DNA of 64,000 nt from Panorpa germanica (GCA_963678705.1 OY783218.1:7388152-7452151), one strand, 5' to 3'. Numbered from the stretch's first letter, positions 33,076-46,493 are shown. Notes: generated by a model from the letters alone, not told the origin. A program made the numbers and translations.

Positions 33076-36000
33076 GACGTCCGCGCCTATTGAGCTCTAA
33101 ACTAAATCTAAAGTATTCTTTATTAGTTTAGCATATGTCAACCTTGCCAACTTATGCAATAAATATTATCTCTGGTAATATATTATAAGAATGGTAGTAT
33201 TGCCACATTTGTAGAGGTACCTGATGTCTGTAAGTGTTGCCAGGTAGTTTGTCTAGTAGTATTACCAGTACAATAATATTGTTTAGTTTAAAACTAGCAG
33301 GCATGTACTCAGATGAATTCTGTGTTCACTTCTAATTCTTAAATCTCAGAAAATATTCAGAATATTGGCATGGGTAAACTCTTAAAATATTCTTAAAAAT
33401 ATTATCAATAAATCTACGCGAACTTTTTTCTCTCTTTAACCTTGGATGTTAAAACTAGTTGAAAATAAAGAATCATTATATAAAATACGAGTACAAAAAT
33501 TAATATTAAATAAAATATATTACTACGTCAAAAGAAAAATTAGAATCCTAAACAATAGGTGAAGTCACCATCAAATATCCGCAATTACGAGCACCAGCCT
33601 CTAATATCATTTAAAGTTAGAGTCATTTAATTTATCGATAAATGTTAGTTTTAAGAAGACAATAAAATAGAATCATTACAACAGCGTTATCATTACGATA
33701 CATTATCACTGGAGAAGACTTCCTCAACCTGTCCAAACTATTGATGATTCCACAGAGTTGTGCGTAAAAATAGAGAACAATTTCGTTATACATTTTCGAT
33801 TAGGTAATATAGAAATTTCTCATATTTTTCTACTTGATTTGACTTAATGCTCGCAAAAATAATGAATAAATGTTTGGACCCTTGAAAAGAAATGATTAAA
33901 TGCAATGGAATGATATTTCCACTTGAATAAACGACTTAATTAATCAGCAGCAGATAACGATATTTTAGAAAGAAGAAAAAATAAATGATTTTTAAGAAAA
34001 AGAAGTACCATCTATAAAGGTATGCATATATATTTCTATATATTAAAAATAAATAATTCTTATCCACGTAAAGTCAATTAGACAATATAGATCTTCTCTG
34101 TAAGGTGAAAGGTCACGGAAATGGATGTAACCTCTGTCTGAGTGAACAAAGTTCACGGTGTATGAGACAGCATTGATTGTATAGTAGCTAAAAACGGAAG
34201 CTCGAATTGATTTACCGCTAATCGCTCTATAGGTGAAGGAATCGGTGCAAGATGAAGGGGAGAAATGCATAAGCAAAAACTTAAGACAAAACTTCACCCT
34301 TAATACCCCTCCTAAAAGGACCACTGAGTCTTTAGTTTTATGATTCAATTTTTTTCAAGATATTTTTGATCACTGCCACACCCGCTAAACTTTCTTATAA
34401 TTAACATCGGCTTATTTTATAGGATGCCTAGTGGCAAGCCTAACGTGTAACTACACCGTTGTCTCATTAGGTTTTGGATTATGAGGGTTCATAATTAAAT
34501 TAATTTTCTTAAAGCCACACCTCTAAATCATCGTCTTATTGCCGTCTATTTCTTAAAAGCAATGCATTTTCCTAACTTTTTGCTATTTTTAGTACAATAC
34601 CGACCCGACCCAAAGGGCATTCCCTCAATAATGTGTTTTAATAATGTTTGTCTACATCACAACAAAAAAGAAACAATGTATTTATTATTAAAGAAATCTT
34701 GAACCCTACAGTAACAGACGTACGACTAATAACACAATATACCTTGGCTAACGCCGTTGTCGTTCTTCTTGAGCTTTGATTATTACTCCTTTAGAAATCC
34801 ACCCACTTCTCCCTCGCACCGCACCCTTACTCGCACCCCCAATCGTGCGACGCAATCAGACAATGTCAATATCGACGTAAATATAACTTGGTTAGCGTCG
34901 GCATCGTGTGACTCGAAGAGTGGTCTATTAGGGCGGCCGAGGGTGTACAAAGACCACCCTCAGCATTGTGGTTGATCTCAACGATATTACGTTTTGCACA
35001 ATAAGTAAATAAGACTATACACAAAAATAAATGTACACCTATACAATATAGACACATTTTGAGCATAAATTTAATACACGAAATACCAATAATTTTATCC
35101 TTGGTAATCCGGATGTCTCTAAATTATTTAATATTCTAATAAGCCAAAGTTTTTTAGGATTCGTCGACTGGGATGTACTTGGATGTTGTCAACACGAAAT
35201 CCGTCATCTAACAGTGCATTTCGGGTAGGGTAGGTAATAGAATTGCTCTATTTTCTAAAAATGCTAAACCTGGTTTTAAATTTAAATTTTTCGGATGAAG
35301 CAATCACTTTTATTTATTTTTCTCGAAAACTGTAACTCCTACAAAATTTTCTTCATAAAGTTATTTGTAGACAACAACATTATCTACAACTTTCATTAAT
35401 AACTTTTTGTTGTAACTTTTATAATTAAAAAGTTACACGCAAAAGTAAATCATAAACGAAGTGGATGATTTATTTTTATTTATAATCTTTTTTTATAAAC
35501 GTTTAAATAAAGATTTTAATAAACTATTATCATCTACAATGTAGTTCATTACACAAAAAAATTATTGCAATTTTATTTTGAAGATAAGGCCCGTAAAGGG
35601 GCACCTTTTCTTCTCGAGAATCCAAATTTAAATTCGTGTTTGACCCTTTTACATGATTTTTGTTCCAACCCACCACGATTGGCGTTTTTTTAACGACCTT
35701 GAGTAAAAGTATTGAATTATTTTTTCGCATGGTTTTAGACCCCTATCATCCACATTTTGGCACTTTTTGTAGTTATATTTTGTTTTTTGGTCTTGCTGTG
35801 TGTATTTTGGATTAAGTGTGACTTTTATTACACTTTGAGGAACCGCTGCCATCGTCCGCAACCGTCCCATAGTTTATACATAGTCAAAGGGTCTTTCAAC
35901 AAGAGCGGACATTTTAAATCAATAGAAAAACGCAATATTTCGGTGACATTGTACAGATATTGTGCTTCATTACAAACCTCAGACTTTATACGTTAGATTA

Positions 36001-38069
36001 AAATAAAAATGTCAACACTTTTCTTGGAAAAATTATGTTTTTCTATTGATTTAAAATGATTGTTGATGCATCCATAAAATGACTACCCTATATAATATAT
36101 TGTATACTTGAAAATAAGTCACAAAAATGATTAAGCTTTTCGGTTCGTTATTCTGTTCTAAGCCATTATTAATAAGTTCGCAAATACGAACGGTAAATAA
36201 TTAGTTATCTCAAATACAAGCTTCTTCAACTGTTTCACAGATGCAGCGCGTGTCACTGAACGTAGCTATTTAATTCTGTGTATTCCCTATCAGATAAACT
36301 AGATATCAATCAAACTCAAACGATGCCACAGGTATGAGTAATTTATTTCTATCTTCTTTTTGCAAAATGGTTTTATAATTGCATAACGTATTAAAGTAAT
36401 CATTATTCATTTTCATCTGCAACATTGTTGCCATAGCATCGTGTGTCTGCCTGCATGCGTTTTGCTCCGAGATTCTCAGCTGCAGAATTCTACAAGTCAT
36501 GTTGACTAGTTTAAATCAATGTTTCTTCACTGAAGATTTCCTTGTTCTTTTAAATGATTTTCATAAGTTTTGTTCAGTGTATTTACCTTTATCTGACATT
36601 GCGAGACATTCCATAACCTCAATTTATAGGCCGACGTATTATAAATTAAATAACTATAGAAATTTCCAACTTTATATTATCCTTACAATATTTTTCTTTA
36701 AGATGAAACGATACTTGGCCATTTTTTCTAGCGAAATATAGATGGAGAGTTCGCGACGCATGCTAAACTTTTTGTACTAATTATTCTATACTGTTGTGTA
36801 CTATGTTATTATAATAACTTCTGTTAAAAGTAAATGTAGTATAAAATTTAGCAGGTAGTATTTCGTAAGTATAAAGTAATATATTAAGCACTAATAATTA
36901 TTTGTTTAAATGTTGTGCAATGTAGTTTCTATATAATGAAATTCTATATTATTTTACTTGAATCCTATTTCTTATAAAACAAGCAGCAAAACTGAAGTTC
37001 CAATTTGATATAGCTATAACTGCGTAAACATTTGGATATTTAAAAAAAATAAAAAACGTCAATATACATATATTAACATTTACTTTTATCAACAATTTAA
37101 AAATCGTTCAAGTCCTAATTCTAGTTCATCTAGCGAGACTTTTCATACGAACGACTGAACTGTGTGTGTCAAAAATTAACAGTTTTTAACAAATATGATT
37201 CAAAATGGAGTCCAAACTGTTTACTATGAAAAATCTTAAAAATGCCATTAATGATAGGTCATACAAGTCTTGCTCATACCTACTATATGTGAACAATGTA
37301 ACAGTCCAATAACAGTAAAGCTTATTCCTCTTCGATGCTCGAGGTAATCGTCCCATAGATAAGGCTGAGGGATATAAGCAGGGAATGTCTGAAAAACCTT
37401 ATTAACTTTATCAATAAAACTAATTTAATCTCTTTATTTTAAATACTCACACTCGTGTCTATAATTCGTAAGTTTTGTAAATGTTTATAAATGTATATAC
37501 TGTTTTAAGTGCTAATAACTGTTGAAAGTTTATGCGCTCAAATAGATATTAGAAGGCTAGTTCTATAGTTTTTGGAACACTAATACTTCGCAGAACATCG
37601 ATTAAGAACCACTGGCCCAATCTAAAAGGTTAACACAGCGCCAGTGACGTACGCCTTTACTATTTTGTAAACTAAATAGTTCGCAGTCCACTATGGTCAT
37701 AAAACTATTAACGTTTTTACGGCTTAAAAACTGACCAAGCCAATGTCCTTTGTGTTGAAACTTTACTCTGACTTTTAGTTTTTAATCAATACCATATTTT
37801 TATCAGAATTGCATGACAGTGATCACGTGGTAGACCCATGATTATAAAGGAGGGGGGAGAGAGGTAGGATACACTTCCCCACTCCCCATTCTTTCTTCTA
37901 CCACGCAGACTGTCTTGAATGACATTACTGAATATTTATTCATACATAAATAAGTTTTGTAAATCGATTCGTGGAAGATTACAAATTTATTACGTTTAAT
38001 TTTAATTATGAGAGTTTATTAATATCTATTTTTTTAAATAATTGAAGTATGTAAGTACTATGTATAATG
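33076..38069. other. Long gene-free AT-rich stretch
   Basis: No open frame with family resemblance and no clear transposon end was seen over 5 kb. A slightly GC-richer patch at 34790-34970 carries tctccctcgcaccgcac but no supported gene. 35290-35450 contains an oligonucleotide-repeat-like tail (tttctcgaaaactgtaac and ttgtagacaacaac) of the type seen in dispersed insect repeats, without a second copy here. Introns or untranslated parts of distant genes cannot be excluded. Confidence 0.45.
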
Positions 38070-38125
38070 AAACTTTCTGCAATGCGGATTCATACAACGC
38101 GGCAAAAATATTACGACGGTTTTGA
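38070..38125 (+). repeat. Possible pogo-like fragment
   Basis: ctgcaatgcggattcata, then caacgcggcaaaaata, matches the stretch at 20103-20135 next to a pogo-like end. A weaker relative lies at 57050-57095. No transposase sequence is seen. Confidence 0.35.
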
Positions 38126-39439
38126 GAAATCGGAGCAAGCATTTATGGGGGCGTAATATTCATATATTTGAAAAACTATAGGTGTATTTCGAAAGGAAAA
38201 AATTTGTTTATTTTTAGTTTGTTAAAAGAATTTATTTTTAGGTTAATTGAGCTCTTTTTTAGTCCTTACTGAGATTGTCACGAACAAGTAACTTATTCTG
38301 TTACTTTTTTTTAAAAAAATTCGAAATATGCACGGGCTGTTAAAATGTCAAATTCTTGCCCCGGTTCATAGATCGCATAGGATGGGATGAATCTGCTAAT
38401 TTTATAAATTATCTTTCTATAATTTTACTAATCAAATAAAATTATGTTTCTATACTCAGAAAAAGTACTGTATTACGAAACGGTTACGATTCTAATAAAA
38501 ATAAAACATATAAAGCGCAATTTCAAGTAGAAGGTTATTTACTTTATATTAAATAAACTTTAAGTACATGTTAACTTAGTATAATAAGCGACGTATTTAC
38601 TATAACCGCTATACATAAAAGACATTTTCTTAATTAAGTAAAATTTAGAATTAATTCATCTAAAAGGGACACTACATCTACTTCATCTAAACAAACACAC
38701 ATTATTACCATTTCATTGTGAAAAACAACTTTTTAAGATTCTATAATTCTTTCAAACGCCAAAAAAGTAGTTTTATTTTTACAAAAGCTGTAAAACAGGT
38801 CACAAAAGGTTGTCTTTTAGATAACATTATTTACGTTACAGCTAGGTTAAATACACGTAATTACGTTTAATAGGGATACATTAATTTTATCTTGCACAAA
38901 AATTTTTGAGGAGACATTAGAAACTACAGCGCAGATCGAAAATGAAACACTTTAAGCAGCTTGTAGTAAACTAACATGTTTGAATCTTGCACAGATAGAC
39001 AATTTCCATATTAAAAGTAGAAAATGAATCTTGGAATAAGCCTGTAACAACCTATCAACAATTTTCTACCTTGAAAAATACCAATTTTTAAAAATCATCA
39101 CTTATTTTTGTAGTAAATTTTTTTATAAAATAAAAAAAGTGTTTCCGTCATTTTTGACACATGGTTTCGGGATCTTGTGCTTTTAGCGCACCAAGCGGAG
39201 TGTGCTGCTAAGGGCGTTACTTTTTTCATCGAGATCGTTCCGTCGTTCACAGACCTGTATAGACGGCAATGAACGTGACCTTTGGTATGCAACCTAAGCG
39301 TAATTGCGACTCTAATATAAACATAAAACTGACAATATCTGTGACAATTTTATGAGAAAATGACCAAATAAACATAATAATATGTGTATCGTTAGTAATC
39401 ATTATCGCAATATAAAATGTTTATGGATTGGTCCACCGT
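38126..39439. other. No feature seen
   Basis: AT-rich. Near 39010-39050 the words aaaatgaatcttgg and aagcctgtaacaa recall 26.1 kb. No gene is supported. Confidence 0.45.
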
Positions 39440-39700
39440 CCACAATTTACGGTGGTGTAGTTGCAGTGTATGCAGTTCGGAGTGCGGTGTACGGCGTACG
39501 GCGTACGGCATGTGGCGTGTGTGTGTGAACGACGCGAGGTCAACTGAGGTCACAGTCAGGGCGTCGGCCCCCTCACACCGCTACTCCGGCTACGTAACCA
39601 TCGACCGTAGACGTCGACGTCGCCCGTCAACCAGATCGATAGGACCGTCTCGACGCCGCTGCTACTACCACTGCCGTTCTGCACCGATCTAGCCAGCGTC
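39440..39700. promoter_or_regulatory. CpG-dense island, function unknown
   Basis: About 260 bp with many CG dinucleotides stand out sharply: gtacggcgtacggcgtacgg, then gtagacgtcgacgtcgcc and ccgtctcgacgccgc. It includes a tandem gtacggc word. A plus-strand open frame of 91 codons crosses it and ends in an Arg-rich tail, but no domain is recognised. In a genome this AT-rich such an island may be a promoter, an untranslated first exon or a foreign insertion; this is inference only. Confidence 0.3.
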
Positions 39701-39847
39701 AATGACAGTGGCGTACAAAACAATTCGTCATTAGTTTTACTCAGGGGAGTTACTTCGGGTTTATAATTGACTCACCACTATTACGTTAGAATATTTAATT
39801 ACATTTTTATAATATATATATGTCTGCAACGTAGGTGAGTTCTTTAA
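39701..39847. other. No feature seen
   Basis: Short AT-rich spacer between the CpG island and the following element. TTAA lies at 39844-39847. Confidence 0.4.
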
Positions 39848-40531
39848 GGGGTTATTAGGCCCAGAAAAAGCGATTTTTAAAAACAATTTCCTGAGAAGAC
39901 TTTTACATGTATATTAATGTAAAAATTTGTACGCATATTATGCTAACTTTCAGCAGTATTTTAATACTTTTGTATTTGTAAAAATAATAATTTTAAAGCT
40001 GCTATAGCTGATCTCCAGGAGCTCCTCTCAAAAAAGGCATCTTGCGGTGGCTACGATATCTCTGGACTGAATCATCTAAAATGAAAAAACCAAACGGATT
40101 TCGTTAAAGTAATGTATATTCTAGTAATTAATCGAAGGAATAAGCAAAATAATTTTTTTTGTACAAAATGGCGGCTTCCAAAAAAAAACTTATACTTATC
40201 AACTTAAAACTTCTTTTTTACCAAAATTTTGACCTTAAATTGTTTATATAATTGAAAAAACATTCGATTAATTACTAAAAAATATACTTAAGAAGCTTGT
40301 GTTAAAATTTGAGACTGATCGGTTCAGCCGTTTCCGAGAAATTTTGGTCACCGACTTTAAAAACACAATTTCGCATAGAGTAAAAAAACATTTATTTTCA
40401 ACTTACATAACTTCGTAAATAATCGCCGGATTGACTTGAAATTTTGTGTGTGTGTATTTAAATATATGTACATTACGCAAATGAAATTAAAAAAAATATT
40501 TTCTTTGAAAATATTAACTGTATATAACCCC
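39848..40531. mobile_element. TTAA-flanked MITE with GGGGTTAT ends (684 bp)
   Basis: TTAA at 39844-39847 is followed by ggggttattag, and the other side reads tatataacccc then TTAA at 40532-40535. The interior has words (tgaaaaaaccaaacgg, atttcgttaaa, ggtcaccgact) similar to the elements at 50734 and 61147. TTAA targets with termini rich in GG are known from Kolobok/T2-type elements, while piggyBac termini start CCC. The superfamily is therefore an inference. It is non-coding. Confidence 0.6.
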
Positions 40532-40832
40532 TTAACGTAAAGGCAATTCAGATCTACATCAACAAAAAATTTCAACTAAATTTTGATAGCAACTTTAACA
40601 CGTGATATTCTCTCTAAATTACGCTGCAACCTCTTCCAAAGCTAGCTTACAGTCCAGATATATTCCCATGTAATTACCATTTGTTTGGTCCACTGATGGA
40701 GGCATTAGGAGAGAAAAGAAGCTGAGGTCGAACAATAAATTTGAGCAAACCATCTCCTCTTTTCCATGAAGCAACCAAAAAGCTTCCTATCCGATCGAGA
40801 AAATGTATTTCTCTTAAAGCAAACTGCATATG
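40532..40832. other. No feature seen
   Basis: Intergenic sequence without a supported gene. Confidence 0.4.
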
Positions 40833-41075
40833 AGGCGTCTAGAAGCAAAGGGATGTAAAGGATTTTGAAAATTTGGGACAACCAGCTCAAACGATAGAAG
40901 ATGTAGTAAACTATTTAGTGGCACAGAGATATAGGCGAACACTTGGACAGATTTTACTATATAGTATGAATTCTACAATCTACTGAACAAAAACCCAATA
41001 CGATCTTAACTTTAAACTCGTTTCCTGAAGAATTTTACTTTTGTCACTTACATTCCTTTGCATCTAGACGCCTCA
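40833..41075. mobile_element. MITE Z, copy 2
   Basis: The ends are gaggcgtctagaagcaaagg and cctttgcatctagacgcctc, inverted over about 20 bp with one mismatch, and extended outward by catat on each side. The interior ggcacagagatatagg and acttggacagattttac match copy 1. It is non-coding. Confidence 0.75.
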
Positions 41076-41661
41076 TATGTAAAGAATAAAGCACTCCATG
41101 TATGTTTTTATAAATCTGTATTAAAATATTCTGGTTTATGATCCTAGTTTTTTTTAATCCTAGTTACCAATTTAATTTACTAAAAGTAAGACCGTCTGTG
41201 AATCACATGTTGTATTAACTTACAATTAAACATTTAGACAAAAATTTGTGACCAATAATTAAAAATATGTTCTACTGCACTGTGGTCTCTGCAACCAGGA
41301 ACTGTGCTTTCAGTGAGGGATGAGGGAAGGTTGAAAGCCCCGTGGTTACCAGGAATGAGGGACGAGGAGTGCGGAAGTGAAGCTTGCAACAGAGTACTGC
41401 AAAAGTGCAGGGTAGAATAAGAATGAAAAGGATAGAAGATTAGAAAGAGAAGGATATATGCACAAGTATAGTATATAGGGAAAAAGCGGAAGCGGAAGGA
41501 TTGTAGAAAATGGGGAAGTTTAGAGCTCATGGTGTTTTCACAAGTATTGTAACTGATAAAAATCCTCGATAATTAGGAAAATGCCGACTAGTTAAAGAAA
41601 CCTTGAAAATAGTTAACAGAATATAAATGTTATTTAAATCACTATTATTTTGAGGTTAAAT
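41076..41661. other. No recognised gene
   Basis: A purine-rich stretch at 41310-41520 gives a 98-codon minus-strand frame of low complexity. No motif is recognised. Confidence 0.4.
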
Positions 41662-41800
41662 CTTCTTCTTCTTGCTCTGGACCTTTCTCTCACTCTTGCA
41701 TCCACTGGATTCTTTTTTAAATCACTCACTCTTTCTAAATCACAACATTTGAGTCATTTTCTTCTAATTTCTGTGACAATATCGATTGTCGTCAATCATT
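41662..41800 (-). mobile_element. Probable relic of an RTE/CR1-like C terminus (tail family 2)
   Basis: The minus strand reads VTEIRRK, a stop, then LKCCDLERVSDLKKNPVDAR and RERSRARRRR. The opening matches VTEVRRK at 5.87 kb, and the 'LER' segment stands where ERMD occurs. It is very decayed, and a chance resemblance cannot be excluded. Confidence 0.35.
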
Positions 41801-42713
41801 TTTCAGAAGTGTGAGGTTATTTATTAATTTTGTTTCTGCATTCAGATAGAAGGTCACATCGCACGCAACATTTATCAATACTCACAGTTAATCCCCTCAG
41901 CTGACATTATGTTAGTCATTTCTCCAAATTTCTGATGTGTCACGTTTTGCATGACCACGTAAAGACAATCATACATTTTTATTTCATTGTTCCTGGTTTT
42001 ACCAATAATCGATCGATACAATTGTATACATGTACGCTGAAATGTTCCCCGAGCTGTTTTATGAACTTTACTAAATTTCAGAGAAGATTTAGCTGAATTC
42101 CTAGTACGTACCAGCATCATCCTTTAAATTTAGAGGTTATGTATCATTACAACAATATATAAATATCAATTTGATGCTCTCATACATTTTAATTACGGAT
42201 GCTGATGGTATGATGAACGGGAACTTATGAATATTAAAACACTGCTTCCAATACAGATAATGAAGTCATGAAATCTATAACCAATTGCCAGAGCTGAACT
42301 GTCAATTAGGTAATCGTAGGAAACTAAATCGTACGTCTACTTTGAGACACCAATTCAAATTTCATTTTCCTTTTCCAGTTTTTGTTAAAGATATTAACAA
42401 ACTTATAATGTCTGCTTTGTATTTTATACTGATTCGAGCTGAGTTTGTACAGGTGAAAAGTTTCAGGTATGTATTTTAAATTTTGATAAATATGACAGGT
42501 GACAGTTTATTTTAGTATCAGTCTAGGGTACACACTGAAAAATATACGGTTTTGCTTTGTTTTACAAAATATAGACAATTCTATGTGAAAAGATGCAGAT
42601 AAAAGATAAAAATAGTCTTGTTATTTATATCCATGACCCTGTGTTGCAGAAATAAAAAAATAAAACATAACAACAAACGCATAATCTGTTCTGCGACTAA
42701 AACATACAATTTA
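41801..42713. other. No feature seen
   Basis: AT-rich. No supported gene or repeat. Confidence 0.45.
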
Positions 42714-42880
42714 AGGCCTTGAACACACTGCGATTTAAACCTCAGTGATTTTTTCCGCGTAGTTTTGTAACACATGGAATCATATGAGCATGCACACATC
42801 ACGGGTTTTTAATTTTCTTTGTGTTACAAAACCACACAGAAAAAATTGCTGAGGTTTAAATCGCAGTGTGTTCAAGGTCT
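42714..42880. mobile_element. 167-bp hairpin MITE
   Basis: The left arm aggccttgaacacactgcg, then atttaaacctca, pairs with the right arm tgaggtttaaatcgcagtgt, then gttcaaggtct. The pairing continues inward through gttttgtaacaca / tgtgttacaaaac, giving arms of about 60 bp. No clean target duplication is seen. It is followed at 42901 by an attaaaatagtaggtggg end resembling the 3345-4616 element. Confidence 0.75.
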
Positions 42881-43232
42881 ATGGTAAAACATAAAATTAA
42901 AATAGTAGGTGGGAATGACACTTTACATGATATTTCTGCATATCCACACAAGTTAGAGACAGTTGACATATTGGGTTAATTCATTCATTTAAAACATTAA
43001 TTGTTCCGCTAGCAATTCTAACGTTATATTTAAATATAGACATATTCTGTAATTCGTATGTAAAGCAGCGTGCCTACTGATTTAGAAGACATTTATATAA
43101 ATTTGATGATCATGTAGTATTGAATTTACATTAGGAGTTTCGCTCGCCGGAAAATCGGCAGTGATCCTAAATCAAATTAGTACACATGCGCAGTAACGAA
43201 ATTTTGAAATGACACCTAGATATGCTTGGACC
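42881..43232. other. No feature seen
   Basis: Apart from the gtaggtgggaatg end at about 42905-42917, nothing is supported. Confidence 0.4.
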
Positions 43233-43458
43233 AGGGGGTCTATTCCTGAGGCTTGCGAACATTGGTCGTGATCGAATTGATCTGATTTATATGAGTGAAA
43301 CATTTTACAAATCACTTTTAAAACTGTATTTCTGAACTATAATAATAATTAATAATAAAATTCAGGAATTTAAAATTGATTCGTAAAATGTTTCACTCAT
43401 ATAAATCAGATCTGTTCGATCACGACCATTGCTCGCAAAATTTAAGAATACGGGCCCT
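43233..43458. mobile_element. 226-bp hairpin MITE with 80-bp arms
   Basis: The arms agggggtctattcctga, ttggtcgtgatcgaa, tctgatttatatgagtgaaa and cattttac return in reverse complement to end at ttaagaatacgggccct. Outer parts of the arms have several mismatches, while the inner part is almost perfect. It is non-coding. The target duplication is not clear. Confidence 0.75.
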
Positions 43459-44683
43459 GCATCGAATAGGTTCAGAGAATAGGAATAATTATTAAATATA
43501 ATATATAATATTAAATATTTATTTAAGCCAATTTGTGTACAAAAATAATATGTATTCATAAAATAAGTAATTGCAAGTACAAATAATAGTACAAAAATGC
43601 AGGTGTAAACGACCGAGTAATTACACTTTTCCGACCCTGAGTCTTATCACCAACGACCTCCTGCTATGTTGGCAGTTTATATTACAATAAAACAAAACTT
43701 ATTAAAATTATTGCCATATATAAAAACTATTTTTTTTCAACAATGTTCCACAATGCCTTAATGTACAAAATGCACAGCACAGCAATGGCAAGAAATGGAC
43801 TCCAAAGGGCGGTGCTACAGACTTCGCAGACGTTTCCTGTTAATACCTCCTTTTGGATTGAGAAACCGAAATTTATAACTGCAGTAGCCATGAATAGATC
43901 ATTCTTGTTGTCTGGATAGAACGTATAAGAAGAAGCAGAACAATATTAGGGGCGATGAAAGGCTACGTGCCTAGGAAGCCCGAAAAACTATATTAAAAAA
44001 AGGAGATATTTCAAAGTAGAACGAGTCTAGAAAATAACTAATATTGTTTTAGTTTTAATTTAATTTTAATAACTTTTAAATTTTGAAAAGTTAATGTATA
44101 ATAACTAAGGAAAGTTACGTCTATATGCGTAAGTTATATGTAAGGTTAACACTGAAAGTTCATCTTTTGCATACATTTTTTTTGAGGTTAATATAAAAGA
44201 ATGTAAAATTATGTTTCCTTTGAATTCGATAAACGTAAATAATACATTTACATGAGTTTAAGTAAAAATTATAACAGTGGGGACGATCCTTTATTCACTC
44301 TTCATACGCTTGACCAAATTTGATATAAACTTAGCCCTATATCTACGCCCTTGATAATCAAATTCATATTTTATAGGTTAAACTAGTTTCCATGGTTTCC
44401 ATGCACACCGAATAATGGTCAGACGTGACGTCACGGCACGGCGATATTAAGTCAAACGCATCATTAACCTCGCTCATAAGAATTGATAATTAAATGCTAA
44501 AACAGACGGCTCACAGCTCGTTTCCGGTATTTTTATATCTGGTTTAAACACAGAATGCACATTGCACATACGTTATTTACAGAGGTGTATTTGGGAATTA
44601 TGCTCCGTATTGAGTAAAAAAGAAAGAGAAGGAAGGATGACAGTAATAGGTATTAAAGTAAAATTATGCTTAAAAGAGGTTAA
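43459..44683. other. No feature seen
   Basis: AT-rich. Open frames are short. No supported gene. Confidence 0.45.
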
Positions 44684-45303
44684 GGGCCTTATTCTGTAAA
44701 GTATTTCCATCGGTGAAAAGTTTATCGCTGTAATATGACGTCACAAAAGCGATGATTTTTTATTTGGTATTCTGTAACAAATTTCCATCGATTTAATTTT
44801 TGTCGCTGGAAAAAAATCGACCAAATTATAAGGTCGCCTTTAGCGGTGACTTTAAAATTTTCCATCGCTGTATTTTTTAGAACTGTCAAACAATTCGAAT
44901 TATAATTTGAATTTCAGTACAAATTTTTTAATACACAGTATATGTATAGTCATATGAATTTACAAATACAAATATATCAGAAAGTGAGGTTATGTTGCTT
45001 GTCAATTGACTTGAACAATTGACATGTATTCGTAGTTGTCAAGTGTGTGAATTTTTAAATATTTGAATATTCAATTGATTGGACAAATATTTTTTTAAAA
45101 TTGATGACGTCTTAAAATACGTCATCAATACCAGCTTATACTTTTTCACCGCTGTATATTATAAGGGCGATGGAAAATTTTGCATACAGAATACCACTTT
45201 AGATATTTTAAATACAGCGACTTTATTCGAGCGGTGAAAAAATTAAATATTTCCACCGCTGAAAAAATAAGGTCGATTTTTTGAAAAGTTACAGAATAAG
45301 ACC
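44684..45303. mobile_element. TTAA-flanked MITE with GGGCCTTATTCTGTAA ends (620 bp)
   Basis: TTAA (44680-44683) is followed by gggccttattctgtaa, and the other side reads ttacagaataagacc then TTAA (45304-45307). A second inner inverted pair (ggtattctgta against tacagaatacc) and repeated tttccatcg and cgctg words give it a nested symmetry. It is non-coding. A TTA target with Harbinger affinity is an alternative reading. Confidence 0.7.
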
Positions 45304-45307
45304 TTAA

Positions 45308-45470
45308 AAGAGTTGTATAAGCCTATGATGGTGAATTTCATCTTATTCGTTCCTATATACATTATAAAAATTTAAATGATACAGTCCTTTTTCATTGTAT
45401 AACAGATTTATATGTAACAAATTGTTTTAAGTATGAGTCACCGTCGAACTCTCGCAATTTGAACTGTAAT
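45308..45470. repeat. Decayed copy of the 230-bp TA-flanked MITE
   Basis: atcttattcgttcctata, caaattgttttaagtatgag, tcaccgtcgaactctcgcaa and tttgaactgtaa match the right part of 20166-20395. The left end is lost. Confidence 0.55.
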
Positions 45471-45535
45471 AAGATATTACTCATAGTAACACTTGTCAAG
45501 CCATTGCTTTGCTTGAACGGTATTTTTTACCATTA

Positions 45536-45760
45536 GACCTGTCACACACTGCAAGCGTATTTATGCGAATTTTCATAACAGTGGTGTATCGATAAAAATT
45601 AAACTAAAAGTTTGCTCTCATGATAAATTATGTTAGTGCAAAACAATTCCAATACACCCTACAATACACAAGTTTGACTTGGCGTACTGTCGTATCGGTA
45701 CGTGATATGTATTGTGTCACAACACATGCAAAGAACACAGGCGTCGGAGTAGGACAGGCC
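45536..45760. mobile_element. Short Harbinger-like MITE (225 bp)
   Basis: The ends gacctgtcacacactgcaag and aggacaggcc resemble the GGCCTGTC ends of the 700-bp Harbinger-like elements. TTA flanks both sides (45533-45535 and 45761-45763). The interior aaattaaactaaaagtttgc, tctcatgataaatta is shared with those elements and with 20432-20710. Confidence 0.75.
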
Positions 45761-45763
45761 TTA

Positions 45764-46493
45764 AGAAGCAAAAAAAAAAAAGTAGAAAAGTGACGTCATT
45801 AAAATTACTGTAACTCATAAACTAATTGTTAGAATGTCGTGAAATTTTGAGACACACGTTTAAAGGTTGGCACTATCTAAAAATGATATGGTTTTGTCAA
45901 TAGCGCACCATCTCTATGTCATCGTACGAACTTATTGATTAATATGTTATGTACTAAAATGCACAAATTGTATAACACAAGTATAACGTGCCAAGATGCA
46001 ATTACAAAATAAATATAGGTAATAAATTAGATTACAATGGATCCGTGTAATCCACTGTACAGTGACATGATAGACTGTGCTCTGTAACTCTGCATTGTGC
46101 TCAGAGTCGTCTGCTGATTAACTAAATCAATCCATGAGAGTTTTTACTCAAGTAAGGAACTAATACAATGTGCAGGTAATTCATTCAGAGAGTCATGAAG
46201 AGATGAGCCTACAATTCAATAGACTAGACAAAGCGGTTTGTCCAACGACAGTGTAGGCGTCGACGTCGGGACGGGACAGACGTTCATGCTTCACAATGGA
46301 TGATGATCGAAGAAAGTGATTCAACAATCAGTTTATGAGAATAATAGGTTCGAAAATTACCCCAAGTGGAAACAAGATTCCAGACGAAACCCTCCCGAGC
46401 CCAAGGTTTATACAATTGTAGGGGGTGAGAGATAAATAGGGTGATTTGAAACAAGAATGATATTATATACTGGTAAATACAGAGTGTGCAAAG
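45764..46493. other. No feature seen
   Basis: AT-rich. No supported gene. Confidence 0.45.

Noticed and set aside
41875-42120. 81-codon minus-strand frame beginning MMLVRTRNS
   Set aside because: It contains no recognisable motif and no second copy exists in the window.
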